Part shown: one piece after another, positions 56,004 through 64,000 of the stretch
Position numbering within the stretch: position 1 is the stretch's first letter
Layout of the letters: every line of letters begins with the position of its first letter
DNA from: Desulforhopalus singaporensis
GTDB lineage: Bacteria > Desulfobacterota > Desulfobulbia > Desulfobulbales > Desulfocapsaceae
Length of the DNA: 64,000 nucleotides
Direction: 5' to 3'
NCBI RefSeq assembly: GCF_900104445.1
Contig: NZ_FNJI01000003.1
Location: 1-64,000, forward strand
Translations under genes and position numbers: made by a program
The notes under the pieces: generated by a model
Told to the model about the DNA's origin: nothing
What the model saw: the letters and a program-made list of their open reading frames with translations, nothing else
Databases searched by the model: none

Positions 56004-56615
56004 TTAATCCATGAGGGCAATCCCCAGCCGATAAGCCTGCTGCATCAACACCGAATCGGCCGGGATCACTCCAGGCTTCAGGTACCCATCCACAGCCGGG
56101 TCCGCTTGCCTCTTCATCTCCCCGGAGCCATGGACATAACCTGCAAAATCACACCCGGTATAGCGGGCCATATCCTGGATCATCCTGATCGCATTGTTGC
56201 AGCCCGACTCAAAAGGGTCTTCACACCCGTAGGAAAAAGCGGCAGCAATTTTTTTACCCCGCATAAGACTCCTGCCGGGGTCCTGGCTGTACAGGCAAAA
56301 AAGACGGTCGATAAAGCATTTCAGCTGCGCCGACAGGGAAAACCAGTACACAGGGGAGGCGACAACCCACACCCCGGACTCGGCCAGGGATGGATAAATC
56401 TTCTGCATATCGTCGTCAACGCTGCACCCCTTCTTTTTCTTGCAGTGGTAGCAGGCGATGCACGGACCAACCTTAAGACGGCGAAGATCAAACGTTTCAA
56501 CCCGGCCGCCGGCAGAAGCAGCCCCCCTTGCAATTTCCGCTGCCAGGGCGGAAGAGTTGCTTTTTGGGCGGGGACTGCTCAAAATTACGGTTATCCTGCG
56601 ATCTTCTCCAGCCAT
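56004..56615 (-). CDS. iron-sulfur flavoprotein (NADPH-dependent FMN reductase fold)
   Basis: A 203-residue flavodoxin-fold protein. SSPRPKSNSSALAAEIARGA is the FMN phosphate loop (about 14-33), followed by a compact Cys set CIACYHCKKKKGC (about 54-66), as in archaeal and clostridial Isf proteins with a [4Fe-4S] cluster. ASPVYWFSLSAQLKCFIDRL is the second FMN segment. It moves electrons between one- and two-electron carriers. It is the last gene of the minus operon with polyferredoxin, BamB/AOR-like enzyme, ALDH-like protein and racemase, so it may be their electron sink. Confidence 0.85.
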   Translation of the reverse strand: MAGEDRRITVILSSPRPKSNSSALAAEIARGAASAGGRVETFDLRRLKVGPCIACYHCKKKKGCSVDDDMQKIYPSLAESGVWVVASPVYWFSLSAQLKCFIDRLFCLYSQDPGRSLMRGKKIAAAFSYGCEDPFESGCNNAIRMIQDMARYTGCDFAGYVHGSGEMKRQADPAVDGYLKPGVIPADSVLMQQAYRLGIALMD

Positions 56616-56653
56616 TTACATGACCTCATGTTTCAATTGGTGCACTATGCAAT

Positions 56654-57163
56654 TTAACAGGAGGCGGGATTGTTGGTGGCGGCGGTGGACGCCGTCGCCT
56701 CGATAACCCGGCGTGCCGCATCTCTTTTCAGGGCAACATTGACCTGGTCAGCGCTCACATACTCAAGAGCCCCCGACGGACACACCTTGACACAGGTAGG
56801 GTCCCCGTCACACTGCGTGCAGACCACGGATTTACCGATGGTGCGGTCGACAAAACAGGCTCCGAACGGACAGGCGTAACTGCAGGAAGAACAGCCGATG
56901 CACTTGCTCTCGTCTATCTGCCTCGCCCCGGTCTGCAGATTGCGGCTGATGGCCTTGTTGGGACAGACCAGTTCGCACATCGCCGTCTCACACTGCATAC
57001 AGGTAGAAGGAACAAAATCGTACTGTCCGTTGTTTTCCGATTTGATCATTCTGATTCTCGATCTTTCCGGATTACACTCCCCCATGTTTCTCAGTGAACA
57101 GCCGACTTCACACATCTGGCAACCGCTGCACCTGTCCGCATGAATTAAAATAACGTATCCCAT
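56654..57163 (-). CDS. four-cluster polyferredoxin, partner of the UGA-containing AOR/BamB-like protein
   Basis: 169 residues from ATG 57163 (after GGAGAG; a frame start at 57178 is less likely). Clusters are CSGCQMCEVGC, CMQCETAMCELVCP, CIGCSSCSYACP and CTQCDGDPTCVKVCP. This is the HycB/BamC-like electron-transfer subunit. It lies 50 bases downstream of the tungstoenzyme gene, so the pair resembles BamB-BamC or AorB-AorA. Confidence 0.9.
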   Translation of the reverse strand: MGYVILIHADRCSGCQMCEVGCSLRNMGECNPERSRIRMIKSENNGQYDFVPSTCMQCETAMCELVCPNKAISRNLQTGARQIDESKCIGCSSCSYACPFGACFVDRTIGKSVVCTQCDGDPTCVKVCPSGALEYVSADQVNVALKRDAARRVIEATASTAATNNPASC

Positions 57164-57213
57164 GACTATACTCTCCATATTTCCACATCAGGTGATACAA
57201 GGCCCACCGAAAG

Positions 57214-59169
57214 TTATTGGATTTCAGAAAAAAGATGATCTACCCCCAGCACTTTGAGCGTGTCGTGTTTCGGAGTCCCCGAGTTTTCATGCCATCCCAT
57301 GGCCCTGTAGAACTCTTCCTTCATCTTGTCGACCTCCTCCGCGGTCACACTGTCTTCTGGCCACGCTCCGGCCATTTTTCGGTTAATCATCGGCGGTGGC
57401 AGCGTATCATCGTCCCGGGTAAGCCCGTTCATCATGGCAAAGAGACGCTCCTGGGCGGAAATCCTCGATGCCTTTGCCAGAAGATCCTCGACGCTGATCT
57501 CAATTCCCAGCCCCGCCGACAACACCTTCGCCTGGAATTCTATACTGAGGCCGACGTTGAGAAAAAGGGTATTCCACTTGCACTGCCCCAAGGCGTCACT
57601 TACGATAATCAAACGGTTTCCCAGGGCGGCCACACTGCCTCTGGCCGTTATGTCATGCTGGGTAAAGGTATCCGGCAGCCCGTTTTTGCGGCTTTCCTCC
57701 TGTGCTTTTTCAATTATTGCCATGGCACTTCTGGCTTCCCAGCTGTCCGGTTTTGCCATCCCGGTCATACCGGTATTTTTTCCGGAGCCGAGATTATCAA
57801 AGGATCCGTAGCGAGCCCTGTACTCGTCGCCCCCCCTGGGATTGACGATTGCTCCCATGGTTCTTCCACGAAAACTCAGAACGTCGGTACAGCCGACAGG
57901 CATTCCCTTGAGATTCAGGGCTTCCTCGACCCCTTCGCCCAGTTCCGCCGCTGCTTCCTGTACATTTTTCGCAAGCGTTGCGCCGAACCCCTCTTTTTTA
58001 CCGATCTGTCTGATGAGAACTGCAATAGCCTCCTTATTGCCCCAGGTAAGCTCAATACCCCCGGTTTGTTCTTTTGAGATACCCCCCGTTTCATAAAGCT
58101 CCATGGCCCAGGCGATCATTCTAGCCGCCGACATGACGTCGATTCCCTGGCGCTGGCAGGTGACGACCAGGTTGTACCAGGAATCCATATCCGCATCTTT
58201 GAGCACCCAACACGTGGATGCGTAATGGTTTCAATTGACCACCACCGGCCCGAGATCGGAATTGTCGTAATAATCCATGCACCTGACCTGGCAGTTAAAA
58301 CATCCTGCAATTCCCAGGCCCTGCCGATTCTTGTGTTTTTCCCAGAACGGTTTGTGGCCGCCGCGAAGCTCTTTCTGCTTCACCCACTGGGTTGCCTCGT
58401 AGTTCCCTAGAGTTTCGCCCCAGGACGGCGGGTCGTTACCTATCGCATCGGTGGTTTTAGCCATGCCGATCAACGGTTTCTGCTCCGCCAGCGCTTCCAG
58501 GCAGAGCTCCATGAATTTTTCCGGCTGGGCAACCCGTACGCCTCTGGTGCCCCGCACCGCTATCGCCTTGAGGTTCTTCGCCCCCATCACCGTGCCCATC
58601 CCGGTCCTGCCTGCGGCGTTGCCCAGGCGGTTCTGCACCGAAGCGTAGCCGATCAGGTTTTCGCCGGCCGGCCCGATACAGACGACCTCTACTTCCGGAT
58701 CTTTCAGTTCTTCCCGAATCAGGTCCTGGGTCTCAAAGGTATCCTTTCCCGCCAGGTGGGATGCATCCCTGATCTCCACCTTGTCGTTATAGATCGATAT
58801 ATAGACCAGTTTTTCAGCCGCACCTTTTACCACAACGCTGTCGTAGCCTGCATATTTCAGCTCCGGCCCCCAGTAGCCGCCCATATTGGACATTCCCTGA
58901 AAGCCGGTAACAGGTGATTTGGCGGCTATTTCCACCCGGCCCGATCCGGGCACCATGGTCCCGGTAAAAGGGCCGATGCTGAATAAAATTACATTTTCCG
59001 GCCCCAGCGGGTCGGTATCCCCAGTTGTCTCTTCATACAAGATCCGGGAGTTGATCCCCCGTGCCCCGAGCCACAGGTCGGCATAATCCGCAGTCGGTGT
59101 TCTGCGGATCTCACCGGTGCTCAGATCCACACGGAGCAGGGTTCCGCCATACATGTATTCCATTATCAT
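57214..59169 (-). CDS. BamB/AOR-family tungstoenzyme with in-frame UGA (candidate selenoprotein)
   Basis: Read through one TGA (58233-58231, codon 313) this is a 651-residue AOR-family protein; the two halves are in the same frame and complete the family. N domain: GARGINSRILYE, SNMGGYWGPELKYAGYD, GPAGENLIGYASV, GRTGMGTVMGAKNLKAIAV. Fe-S ligands are CFNCQVRC (290-297) and, in the second half, DALGQC. The UGA lies 16 codons after the last of the three Cys, in GPVVVN-TGA-NHYASTCW. In BamB (class II benzoyl-CoA reductase) a Cys at about this place ligates tungsten, so Sec would be a sensible replacement. A hairpin starting 9 nt after the UGA (GCATCCA/TGGGTGC, loop CGTGT) looks like a bacterial SECIS. 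Otherwise the gene is a nonsense pseudogene. Neighbours are polyferredoxin and ALDH-like genes. Confidence 0.78.
58205..58224 (-). promoter_or_regulatory. SECIS-like hairpin downstream of the in-frame UGA
   Basis: In the mRNA, nine bases after the UGA, GCAUCCA pairs with UGGGUGC around the loop CGUGU, which contains a G and a GU. Distance from the UGA to the loop is 16 nt, within the range for bacterial SECIS elements. Folded by eye only. Confidence 0.5.
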
Positions 59170-59191
59170 TACCCGTTGTTTGTGGTCACTA

Positions 59192-60643
59192 CTATTTCAC
59201 CTTTGCCAGATCGAACATGGTCATCTTGACATTGGTCAGTTCGTTGAAAATCCAGTCTGACAGCATTCTGCCCATGCCGCTTTTCTTCACCCCGCCAAAA
59301 GGCGACATCTCATCCCAGCAGGAGGTGGCCTCGTTGATGTATACCGAACCTGCCTGGATATTTTCAGAGAGAAAATATGCGTTGGCCAGGCTGGAGGTAA
59401 AGGCGCCAACCTGGAACCCGAAACGGGTTGCGTTGGCCTTTTCGACCGCGTCCTCCAGACTTTCAACAACCATAATCGGCACAACCGGGCCCATGGTCGG
59501 TTCATTGGTGATGAGCATATCCATGGTTGCATCCTCGATAATGGTCGGTTCGAGATAGAGGCCGCTCGGTTCGCCGCCGCCGGTTATGAACCTGCCGCCC
59601 TTGTTGCGCGCATCTTCAAGGTTGGCAAGAGTGTTCTCCAGGATTTTGCTGTTGTTCAGCGGGCCGATATCGGTATCCGGCTCCATCGGGTTGCCAAACT
59701 TCATACTTCTGGTCTTGGCCACGAACTTTTCGACAAATTCCCGGTACACGTCTTTATGGACAAGCACCCTGCGGGTGGAAATGGGAGACTGGCCGTTATG
59801 GCCGTACGCCCCCTGGGCACACGAGAGAACCGCCTCGTCGATGTTGGCGTCGTCCATGACAATAAATGGATTGTTGGAAACCACCGCAGCAAGGACCTTC
59901 TTCATGCCGGCGCGTTGCGTTATTGTTTCGCAGGTGTTCTCCTGACCGAATAGGTTTATTCCCTGGACATCCGGGCTGGTCACCAACTCATCGCCCACCT
60001 CGGTGCCATAGCCGGTGACCACGTTAATCGCCCCGGGCGGAAAGCCGGCCTCCTCAAGAGCTTCGGCGATCAGGATTGCACTGATCGGCGCCCCCATGGA
60101 CGGCTTCACAATGACCGCATTGCCAAGGGCAAGGGCGTATGGAATCGTGCAGTTGGGCATCTCGGAAGGATAGCTGAAAGTGGAGAGGTTCGCGACCACG
60201 CCGATCGGCTCGTAGCTGGAAAATATCCGTTTATTGTTGTTGTCTTCCGTAACGTTGGGCAGGGTCAGCCCCCTGTGACTTTTCACGTTATACATCGCCA
60301 CATGAAAATTGGACCAGCTGTATCCCCCCACCGGACTCGCCTCGCTTACCGACTGCGCCATCGGCTTCCCCGACTCCATGCACATGATATCGCACATCTC
60401 GCGATCTCTCTTCTTGGCGATTTCATGGGCTTTATGGAGCAGTTCAATACGCTTTAGAAGCGACATTTTCCGTAGCGCCTTCCGCCCTTCACAGGCGGCA
60501 GCTATTGCCTTTTTCGCATCTTCCCTGCCGCAGTTGGCAACCGTACCCACAACCGAGCCATCTCCCGGGGAAACAACCTCAAAACGATCCTTGCTTGCTG
60601 CCTCTACCCACTCTCCGCCAATCAGGGCTTTTTTTGCTATCAT
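59192..60643 (-). CDS. aldehyde-dehydrogenase-fold protein lacking catalytic residues
   Basis: 483 residues with full ALDH length and fold (GGEWVEAASKDRFEVVSPGD at the start; GNAVIVKPSMGAPISA; PFGGVKKSGMGR near the end). Three catalytic positions are lost. The nucleophile Cys of GQxC is Pro287 (NGQSPIST). The general-base Glu of LELGG is Ala253 (LAAVVSNNP). The oxyanion Asn of PWNFP is Ser157 (TFSYPSE). The NAD-binding Lys in VKPS and the overall length are kept, so this is probably a functional pseudoenzyme (binding, scaffold or new chemistry) rather than a decaying gene. ATG 60643 follows GAAGGAG. The gene ends TAG-TAG-TGA. Confidence 0.85.
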   Translation of the reverse strand: MIAKKALIGGEWVEAASKDRFEVVSPGDGSVVGTVANCGREDAKKAIAAACEGRKALRKMSLLKRIELLHKAHEIAKKRDREMCDIMCMESGKPMAQSVSEASPVGGYSWSNFHVAMYNVKSHRGLTLPNVTEDNNNKRIFSSYEPIGVVANLSTFSYPSEMPNCTIPYALALGNAVIVKPSMGAPISAILIAEALEEAGFPPGAINVVTGYGTEVGDELVTSPDVQGINLFGQENTCETITQRAGMKKVLAAVVSNNPFIVMDDANIDEAVLSCAQGAYGHNGQSPISTRRVLVHKDVYREFVEKFVAKTRSMKFGNPMEPDTDIGPLNNSKILENTLANLEDARNKGGRFITGGGEPSGLYLEPTIIEDATMDMLITNEPTMGPVVPIMVVESLEDAVEKANATRFGFQVGAFTSSLANAYFLSENIQAGSVYINEATSCWDEMSPFGGVKKSGMGRMLSDWIFNELTNVKMTMFDLAKVK

Positions 60644-60684
60644 GGTATCTCCTTCTGGTATTTGGTTGTATCTCTGTGACAATC

Positions 60685-61419
60685 TCAGGTGTGTCCGTTG
60701 AATCTCTTACGGACAGTGGCCGAGTGGACATAGTTGATCATGGTACTGAAATCGTATACCGGAAGCCCGAAAGCTTCCTGCACCGCAGCAGCGTATGGAG
60801 GAAGATCGGTGCATTCGAACAGGATGATCTTTATCTCCGGATTCTCTGCTATCATCTTTCCGGTGACCGCAACAACTTCCGATTCCACCTTGGTAAAATC
60901 GAGGGTCCCTTTTTCCGCATGGATGGCACCGTAGAACTCTGGCTGATCCTGCATTCCGGTCACCACCATTGGTACTTCCACTCCGCCGGTGGCAATCCGC
61001 AAATGATCCTCTGTCAGCGTCTTGCTGTTGGCGGTAACCACACCGATTTTTTCTCCGGGGCGGAGCATTCGCGAAAGAAACGGCAACTGCAGCAGACTCG
61101 ACATAAATGTCGGCACCGGAAATTCCCTGGTAAGCAGGTCATGGTAGAGCACCATAAACCCGCAGTTGCCGGTAATGGCTTTTACGCCCTCGTTGATGAG
61201 CCGCCAGCCGGCGTCGATGAACGGCTGGAGCAATTGCGGATCGCCCTGGTAAACAAGCTTTTCCATATTGGCGCCCTTGACTATCTCATACCTTACCGGG
61301 TAGTCGAAGCTGGTTGCGTTACCCGGACACCCCGGTGGAAATGGCATGAAACTCTCCATCAGAATTATGCCGATCGCTTCACCATAACTGGTCTGGCCTT
61401 TGTTCGCGTGGTAGATCAT
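60685..61419 (-). CDS. Asp/Glu/hydantoin racemase-family protein
   Basis: A 244-residue protein of the Asp/Glu racemase superfamily. The paired cysteines are in ITGNCGFMVLYHD (first) and LFECTDLPPYAAAVQ (second), and an N-terminal GIILMES takes part in the ligand pocket. It may racemise an amino acid or hydantoin, or decarboxylate or isomerise a maleate-like acid; the exact reaction cannot be read. It is the first gene of the minus operon with the ALDH-like and tungsten proteins and diverges from the glycyl radical enzyme. Confidence 0.8.
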   Translation of the reverse strand: MIYHANKGQTSYGEAIGIILMESFMPFPPGCPGNATSFDYPVRYEIVKGANMEKLVYQGDPQLLQPFIDAGWRLINEGVKAITGNCGFMVLYHDLLTREFPVPTFMSSLLQLPFLSRMLRPGEKIGVVTANSKTLTEDHLRIATGGVEVPMVVTGMQDQPEFYGAIHAEKGTLDFTKVESEVVAVTGKMIAENPEIKIILFECTDLPPYAAAVQEAFGLPVYDFSTMINYVHSATVRKRFNGHT

Positions 61420-61525
61420 TATCTATTCTCCTTCACCTGTTGGTACATAGAACTCATCGGATTCATGGGCCGGAGGTTGCCCTCCCGTAAATCTCAAATC
61501 TCGTTTCTTAACCGGTCTGTTTTTT

Positions 61526-61540
61526 GCAAAAACCAAGCCA
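61526..61540 (-). promoter_or_regulatory. sigma-54-like promoter of the racemase-ALDH-AOR operon
   Basis: The minus strand reads TGGCTT-GGTTT-TTGC, followed by A, 107 bases upstream of the racemase ATG. The -12 box is perfect and the -24 keeps TGGC. Confidence 0.55.
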
Positions 61541-61712
61541 ATACCGGGCAAGTTCAAAAAGAGTCGGCACCAAAGCCAGCTGCGCTCTCTTTCTCCGGTT
61601 ACCAGGAGGTCGCCGGCCGATACAGGGTTGAATCGTTTGGCAGGACGGAGCGCAGATATTGAGTCATTCTTGGACGCACCGGTAAAAAACAGCGACCCAT
61701 AAAAAATAAAAC

Positions 61713-61761
61713 TTGACGGCCGCACCTTGTTTGGATACTTGTATACAAGCAACAAGGTGCA
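61713..61761 (+). promoter_or_regulatory. nested palindrome over a possible promoter of the glycyl radical enzyme
   Basis: GCACCTTGTT (61722-61731) and AACAAGGTGC (61751-61760) flank the perfect palindrome CTTGTATACAAG (61738-61749). A sigma-70-like TTGACG / GATACT pair with a 15-base spacer overlaps it. The inner palindrome shares CTTGTATACA with 45997-46006. Operator of a repressor, enhancer for the divergent sigma-54 promoter, or both. Confidence 0.55.
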
Positions 61762-61795
61762 GAGCAATCAAGATTTGCCAAACACGGAGGCAGAC

Positions 61796-64000
61796 ATGAA
61801 TACAATGGCCGCAGAAAGAGTAACAGATCGCCGGCAGACGCCCGAACCAACCGTTTCCGGAGCAAGACGCAAAGCGTTGATGGAACAGTTCAGAAAGGCG
61901 AAACCGGCAATCTGCATGGAGCGAACCCTGGCGTTCACCAACTCCCACAAGCAGACCGAGGGACAGCCGGTGATCCTGCGCCGGGCCAAAGCTTTTCGAG
62001 CCGTTTGTGAATCGATAACGGTCAGGATCTTTGATCACGAACTGGTTGTCGGTACCCTGGGCAATGGGCACCGGCTCGGTGTTCTCTGTCCCGAGATGTC
62101 CTGGAGCTGGCTCAAGGAAGAGATCGACACCATTACCTCCCGTAAAGCAGAGCCATACCAATTCACTGATGAAAACAAAAAACTGTTTGTCGAAGAGATT
62201 GTCCCTTACTGGCGAGGACAGTCCCTGGAGGAATTCTGCCTTGAGCGCATGCCCGAGGACCATAAGAACATAGGTATCGGCACCGGGATCATGGACACCG
62301 AGATGAAATGGCGCTCGGGGGTCGGCGAAATAACCCCCGACCACCAGGACATACTCTTTGTCAAAGGGTACTCAGGCATTAAAAACGAAGCTCTTGACCA
62401 ACTGCGGCAGCTCGACAACCTGAGCCGGGAAAACCAGGAAAAAAGAGACTTTTACCGGTCCATGATCGAAATCGCCGAAGCGATGATAACCCTTGGAAAA
62501 CGCTACTCGACGCTTGCCGAAAGCCTGGCGGAAAACTGCAGCGACCCGGTCCGCAAAAAAGAACTGCTTACGATTGCCCGCACCTGCAGCAACGTTCCCG
62601 CCAACGCACCTGCCAGCTTTATTGAAGGATTGCAGATGGTCTTCTTCGTGCAACTCGGCTGTCTGCTTGCGGAGAGTTCTCCGGCATTTAACGTCGGCCG
62701 CTTCGATCAGTTCATGTTTCCGCTCTATCAAGCGGATATCGAGGCGGGCAGACTCGACCGGGCCGAAGCGCTGGAGCAGATCGAGTGTTTGTGGATCAAA
62801 CTTTCCGAAATATTCTGGCTGCTGACCGAAAACGGCGCGAAGTACTACGCCGGCTACTGCGGTTTTCAGAACCTCACCCTCGGCGGACGAAAAAGAAACG
62901 GCAGGGATGCCACCAACGAGGTGAGCTACCTCGCCCTTGAAGCGACCGCCAACGTGGGATTGCACCAGCCCTCGGTGAGCGTCTCTATCCACCCGGAAAC
63001 GCCTGATGAGTTCCTTATCGAGGTCTGTAGGCTTGCCCGTCGCGGTAACGGCATGCCGGCAATCCATAACGATATCATCGCAACCCAGATGATGATGTAC
63101 AAAGGTCTGCCACCAGATCAGGCACGCGACTGGAACGGGCTCGGCTGCGTCGTCCCGTCGACGAGAAAGGTGTCCGAGTGGACCTACGCCGGTCAATACA
63201 ACATGGCCGCCTGTCTCGAATGGGCCCTCAACCGGGGAAAAAGTCGGAAAACAGGACAACAGTTCGGTCTGGAAACCAAAGACCCGGCGACTTTCACCAG
63301 CTTCGACGACTTGCTGGAAAGTTTCTACGGCCAGGTAAAAAAATTAATAAAAACAGGATACGAAACGACCATAATCCAGCAGCTCGTCCACCAGGAATCG
63401 GTCCCGAGGCCATTTTTCTCGGCAATGGTTGAAGGCTGCATGGAAAGCGGCAAAGACCTGACCAGGGGTGGCGCGAAATACAACGCCGGTCCCGGCTGGG
63501 TAGTTGTCGGCTGCGCCGACACGGCAAACGGACTTGCAGCCATTAAAAAAATCGTCTTCGACCAGAAGAAGACGACCATGGCAGAACTCTGCAGCGCCCT
63601 TGACAACAATTTTGAAGGGTTCGAGGAGTTGCGCCAGCTGTTGGTCAACAGCCCCAAATTTGGTAATGACGACGATTACGTCGACAACCTGCAGGTTGAA
63701 CTTGCCGATTTCTCAGATCGCGAGTTCAGGCAGTACCGGGACGTTCTGGGGTTGCCGTTTCACAGCGCCATAATGGGCCTCACCTTCAACATTCCCACCG
63801 GCAACAGCCTCGGAGCCCTGCCGTGCGGACGATTTGCAGGAGTCCCCCTCGCCGAAGGTTCCTCCCCCCATCCGGGAACGGATATCTCGGGACCAACCGC
63901 CTGCATCAAATCCCTTGGCAAAATGAACCACGAAAACCAGCCCGGTGGCACCCTGTTAAACCTGAAGTTCCTGCCCAAAGCCGTTGAAGGCGAGCGCGGC
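61796..64000 (+). CDS. glycyl radical enzyme (PFL/CutC superfamily), 3' end outside the window
   Basis: The first 735 residues of a protein that should be about 800-850 long. ATG 61796 follows GGAGG. It has the PFL-like barrel (GIGTGIMDTEMKWRSGVGE, GFQNLTLGGRKRNG, GNGMPAIHND) and the thiyl Cys451 in GLGCVVPSTR. Dehydratases and C-N or C-S lyases of this family (CutC, PduC-type GD, HypD, IslA) carry GCVEP, with Glu as base. Here Glu is Val453, so the usual elimination chemistry is unlikely. The glycyl radical loop (RVxGY type) and the activase lie past the window. It diverges from the racemase/ALDH-like/BamB-like operon. Substrate unknown. Confidence 0.88.
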   Translation, partial: MNTMAAERVTDRRQTPEPTVSGARRKALMEQFRKAKPAICMERTLAFTNSHKQTEGQPVILRRAKAFRAVCESITVRIFDHELVVGTLGNGHRLGVLCPEMSWSWLKEEIDTITSRKAEPYQFTDENKKLFVEEIVPYWRGQSLEEFCLERMPEDHKNIGIGTGIMDTEMKWRSGVGEITPDHQDILFVKGYSGIKNEALDQLRQLDNLSRENQEKRDFYRSMIEIAEAMITLGKRYSTLAESLAENCSDPVRKKELLTIARTCSNVPANAPASFIEGLQMVFFVQLGCLLAESSPAFNVGRFDQFMFPLYQADIEAGRLDRAEALEQIECLWIKLSEIFWLLTENGAKYYAGYCGFQNLTLGGRKRNGRDATNEVSYLALEATANVGLHQPSVSVSIHPETPDEFLIEVCRLARRGNGMPAIHNDIIATQMMMYKGLPPDQARDWNGLGCVVPSTRKVSEWTYAGQYNMAACLEWALNRGKSRKTGQQFGLETKDPATFTSFDDLLESFYGQVKKLIKTGYETTIIQQLVHQESVPRPFFSAMVEGCMESGKDLTRGGAKYNAGPGWVVVGCADTANGLAAIKKIVFDQKKTTMAELCSALDNNFEGFEELRQLLVNSPKFGNDDDYVDNLQVELADFSDREFRQYRDVLGLPFHSAIMGLTFNIPTGNSLGALPCGRFAGVPLAEGSSPHPGTDISGPTACIKSLGKMNHENQPGGTLLNLKFLPKAVEGERG

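Noticed and set aside
58207-58230. A frameshift between the two halves of the AOR/BamB-like gene
   Set aside because: Both halves are in the same reading frame with only one TGA between them, so no frame change is needed.
1-64000. CRISPR arrays, insertion sequences, rRNA, phage genes
   Set aside because: No regularly spaced repeats, transposase, integrase or rRNA-like sequence seen on either strand.

Overview
This window looks like the chromosome of an anaerobic Desulfobacterota-type (sulfate-reducer-like) bacterium specialised in methylated amines and betaines. The reasons are corrinoid methyltransferases of the MttB and MtbB families with in-frame amber codons, a pyrrolysine tRNA with the split synthetase piece PylSn, an ETF-to-menaquinone electron path, four tungsten-enzyme (AOR family) genes, a 115-kDa-type glutamate dehydrogenase, and three sigma-54 activators facing sigma-54-like promoters. 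The first 1.9 kb is AT-rich, poor in recognisable genes, and reads as a different DNA segment.

Layout. 1-1900: a DUF2059 protein, gene remnants and orphan short ORFs. 1925-8510 (minus): dimethylglycine/sarcosine dehydrogenase-like flavoprotein, EtfB, EtfA and a membrane Fe-S/haem oxidoreductase of the EMO type, behind a sigma-54 promoter and facing a PAS-AAA activator (8961-10379). 10763-15856 (plus): betaine-binding protein, sensor kinase and sigma-54 response regulator, probably a periplasmic betaine-sensing relay. 16267-17772: mttB with an in-frame UAG. 17854-20096: two cell-wall genes. 20294-21883: BCCT transporter. 22419-24424: pylT, pylSn, corrinoid protein and methyl-THF methyltransferase. 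24874-26643: an AOR. 27099-31384: methyl-THF methyltransferase, class III aminotransferase, mtbB with an in-frame UAG, and corrinoid protein, with a sigma-54 promoter and a third activator upstream. 34077-36238: two-subunit aconitase X with a UspA protein.

36482-45551 (minus): one long operon with a LivJGFHM-type ABC importer, a short AOR, a polyferredoxin and a LUD/CCG iron-sulfur protein. 46074-50230 and beyond: a non-pyrrolysine MttB homologue, diverging from a 53-residue membrane protein, an NCS1 permease, a polyferredoxin and an AOR. 52731-55889: NAD-glutamate dehydrogenase. 56004-64000: iron-sulfur flavoprotein, polyferredoxin, an AOR/BamB-like gene interrupted by one in-frame UGA (selenocysteine candidate), an aldehyde-dehydrogenase-fold protein without its catalytic residues, and an Asp/Glu racemase-family protein. 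These diverge from a glycyl radical enzyme with an unusual active-site motif that runs off the window.

Working model (inference). Betaines and methylamines enter through the BCCT and NCS1 carriers and possibly the Liv system. MttB-type enzymes move methyl groups to corrinoid proteins and then to tetrahydrofolate. The dimethylglycine-dehydrogenase branch passes electrons through ETF and EMO to menaquinone. The aminotransferase, AORs and glutamate dehydrogenase handle the carbon and nitrogen that remain. The most novel part is the right end (56-64 kb): a possible selenocysteine-containing tungsten enzyme, a dead aldehyde dehydrogenase and an atypical glycyl radical enzyme. It shares a CTTGTATACA element with the liv/AOR operon. 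Pyl synthesis genes (pylSc, pylB, pylC, pylD), corrinoid reactivases, selenocysteine machinery and the glycyl radical activase are not in the window.
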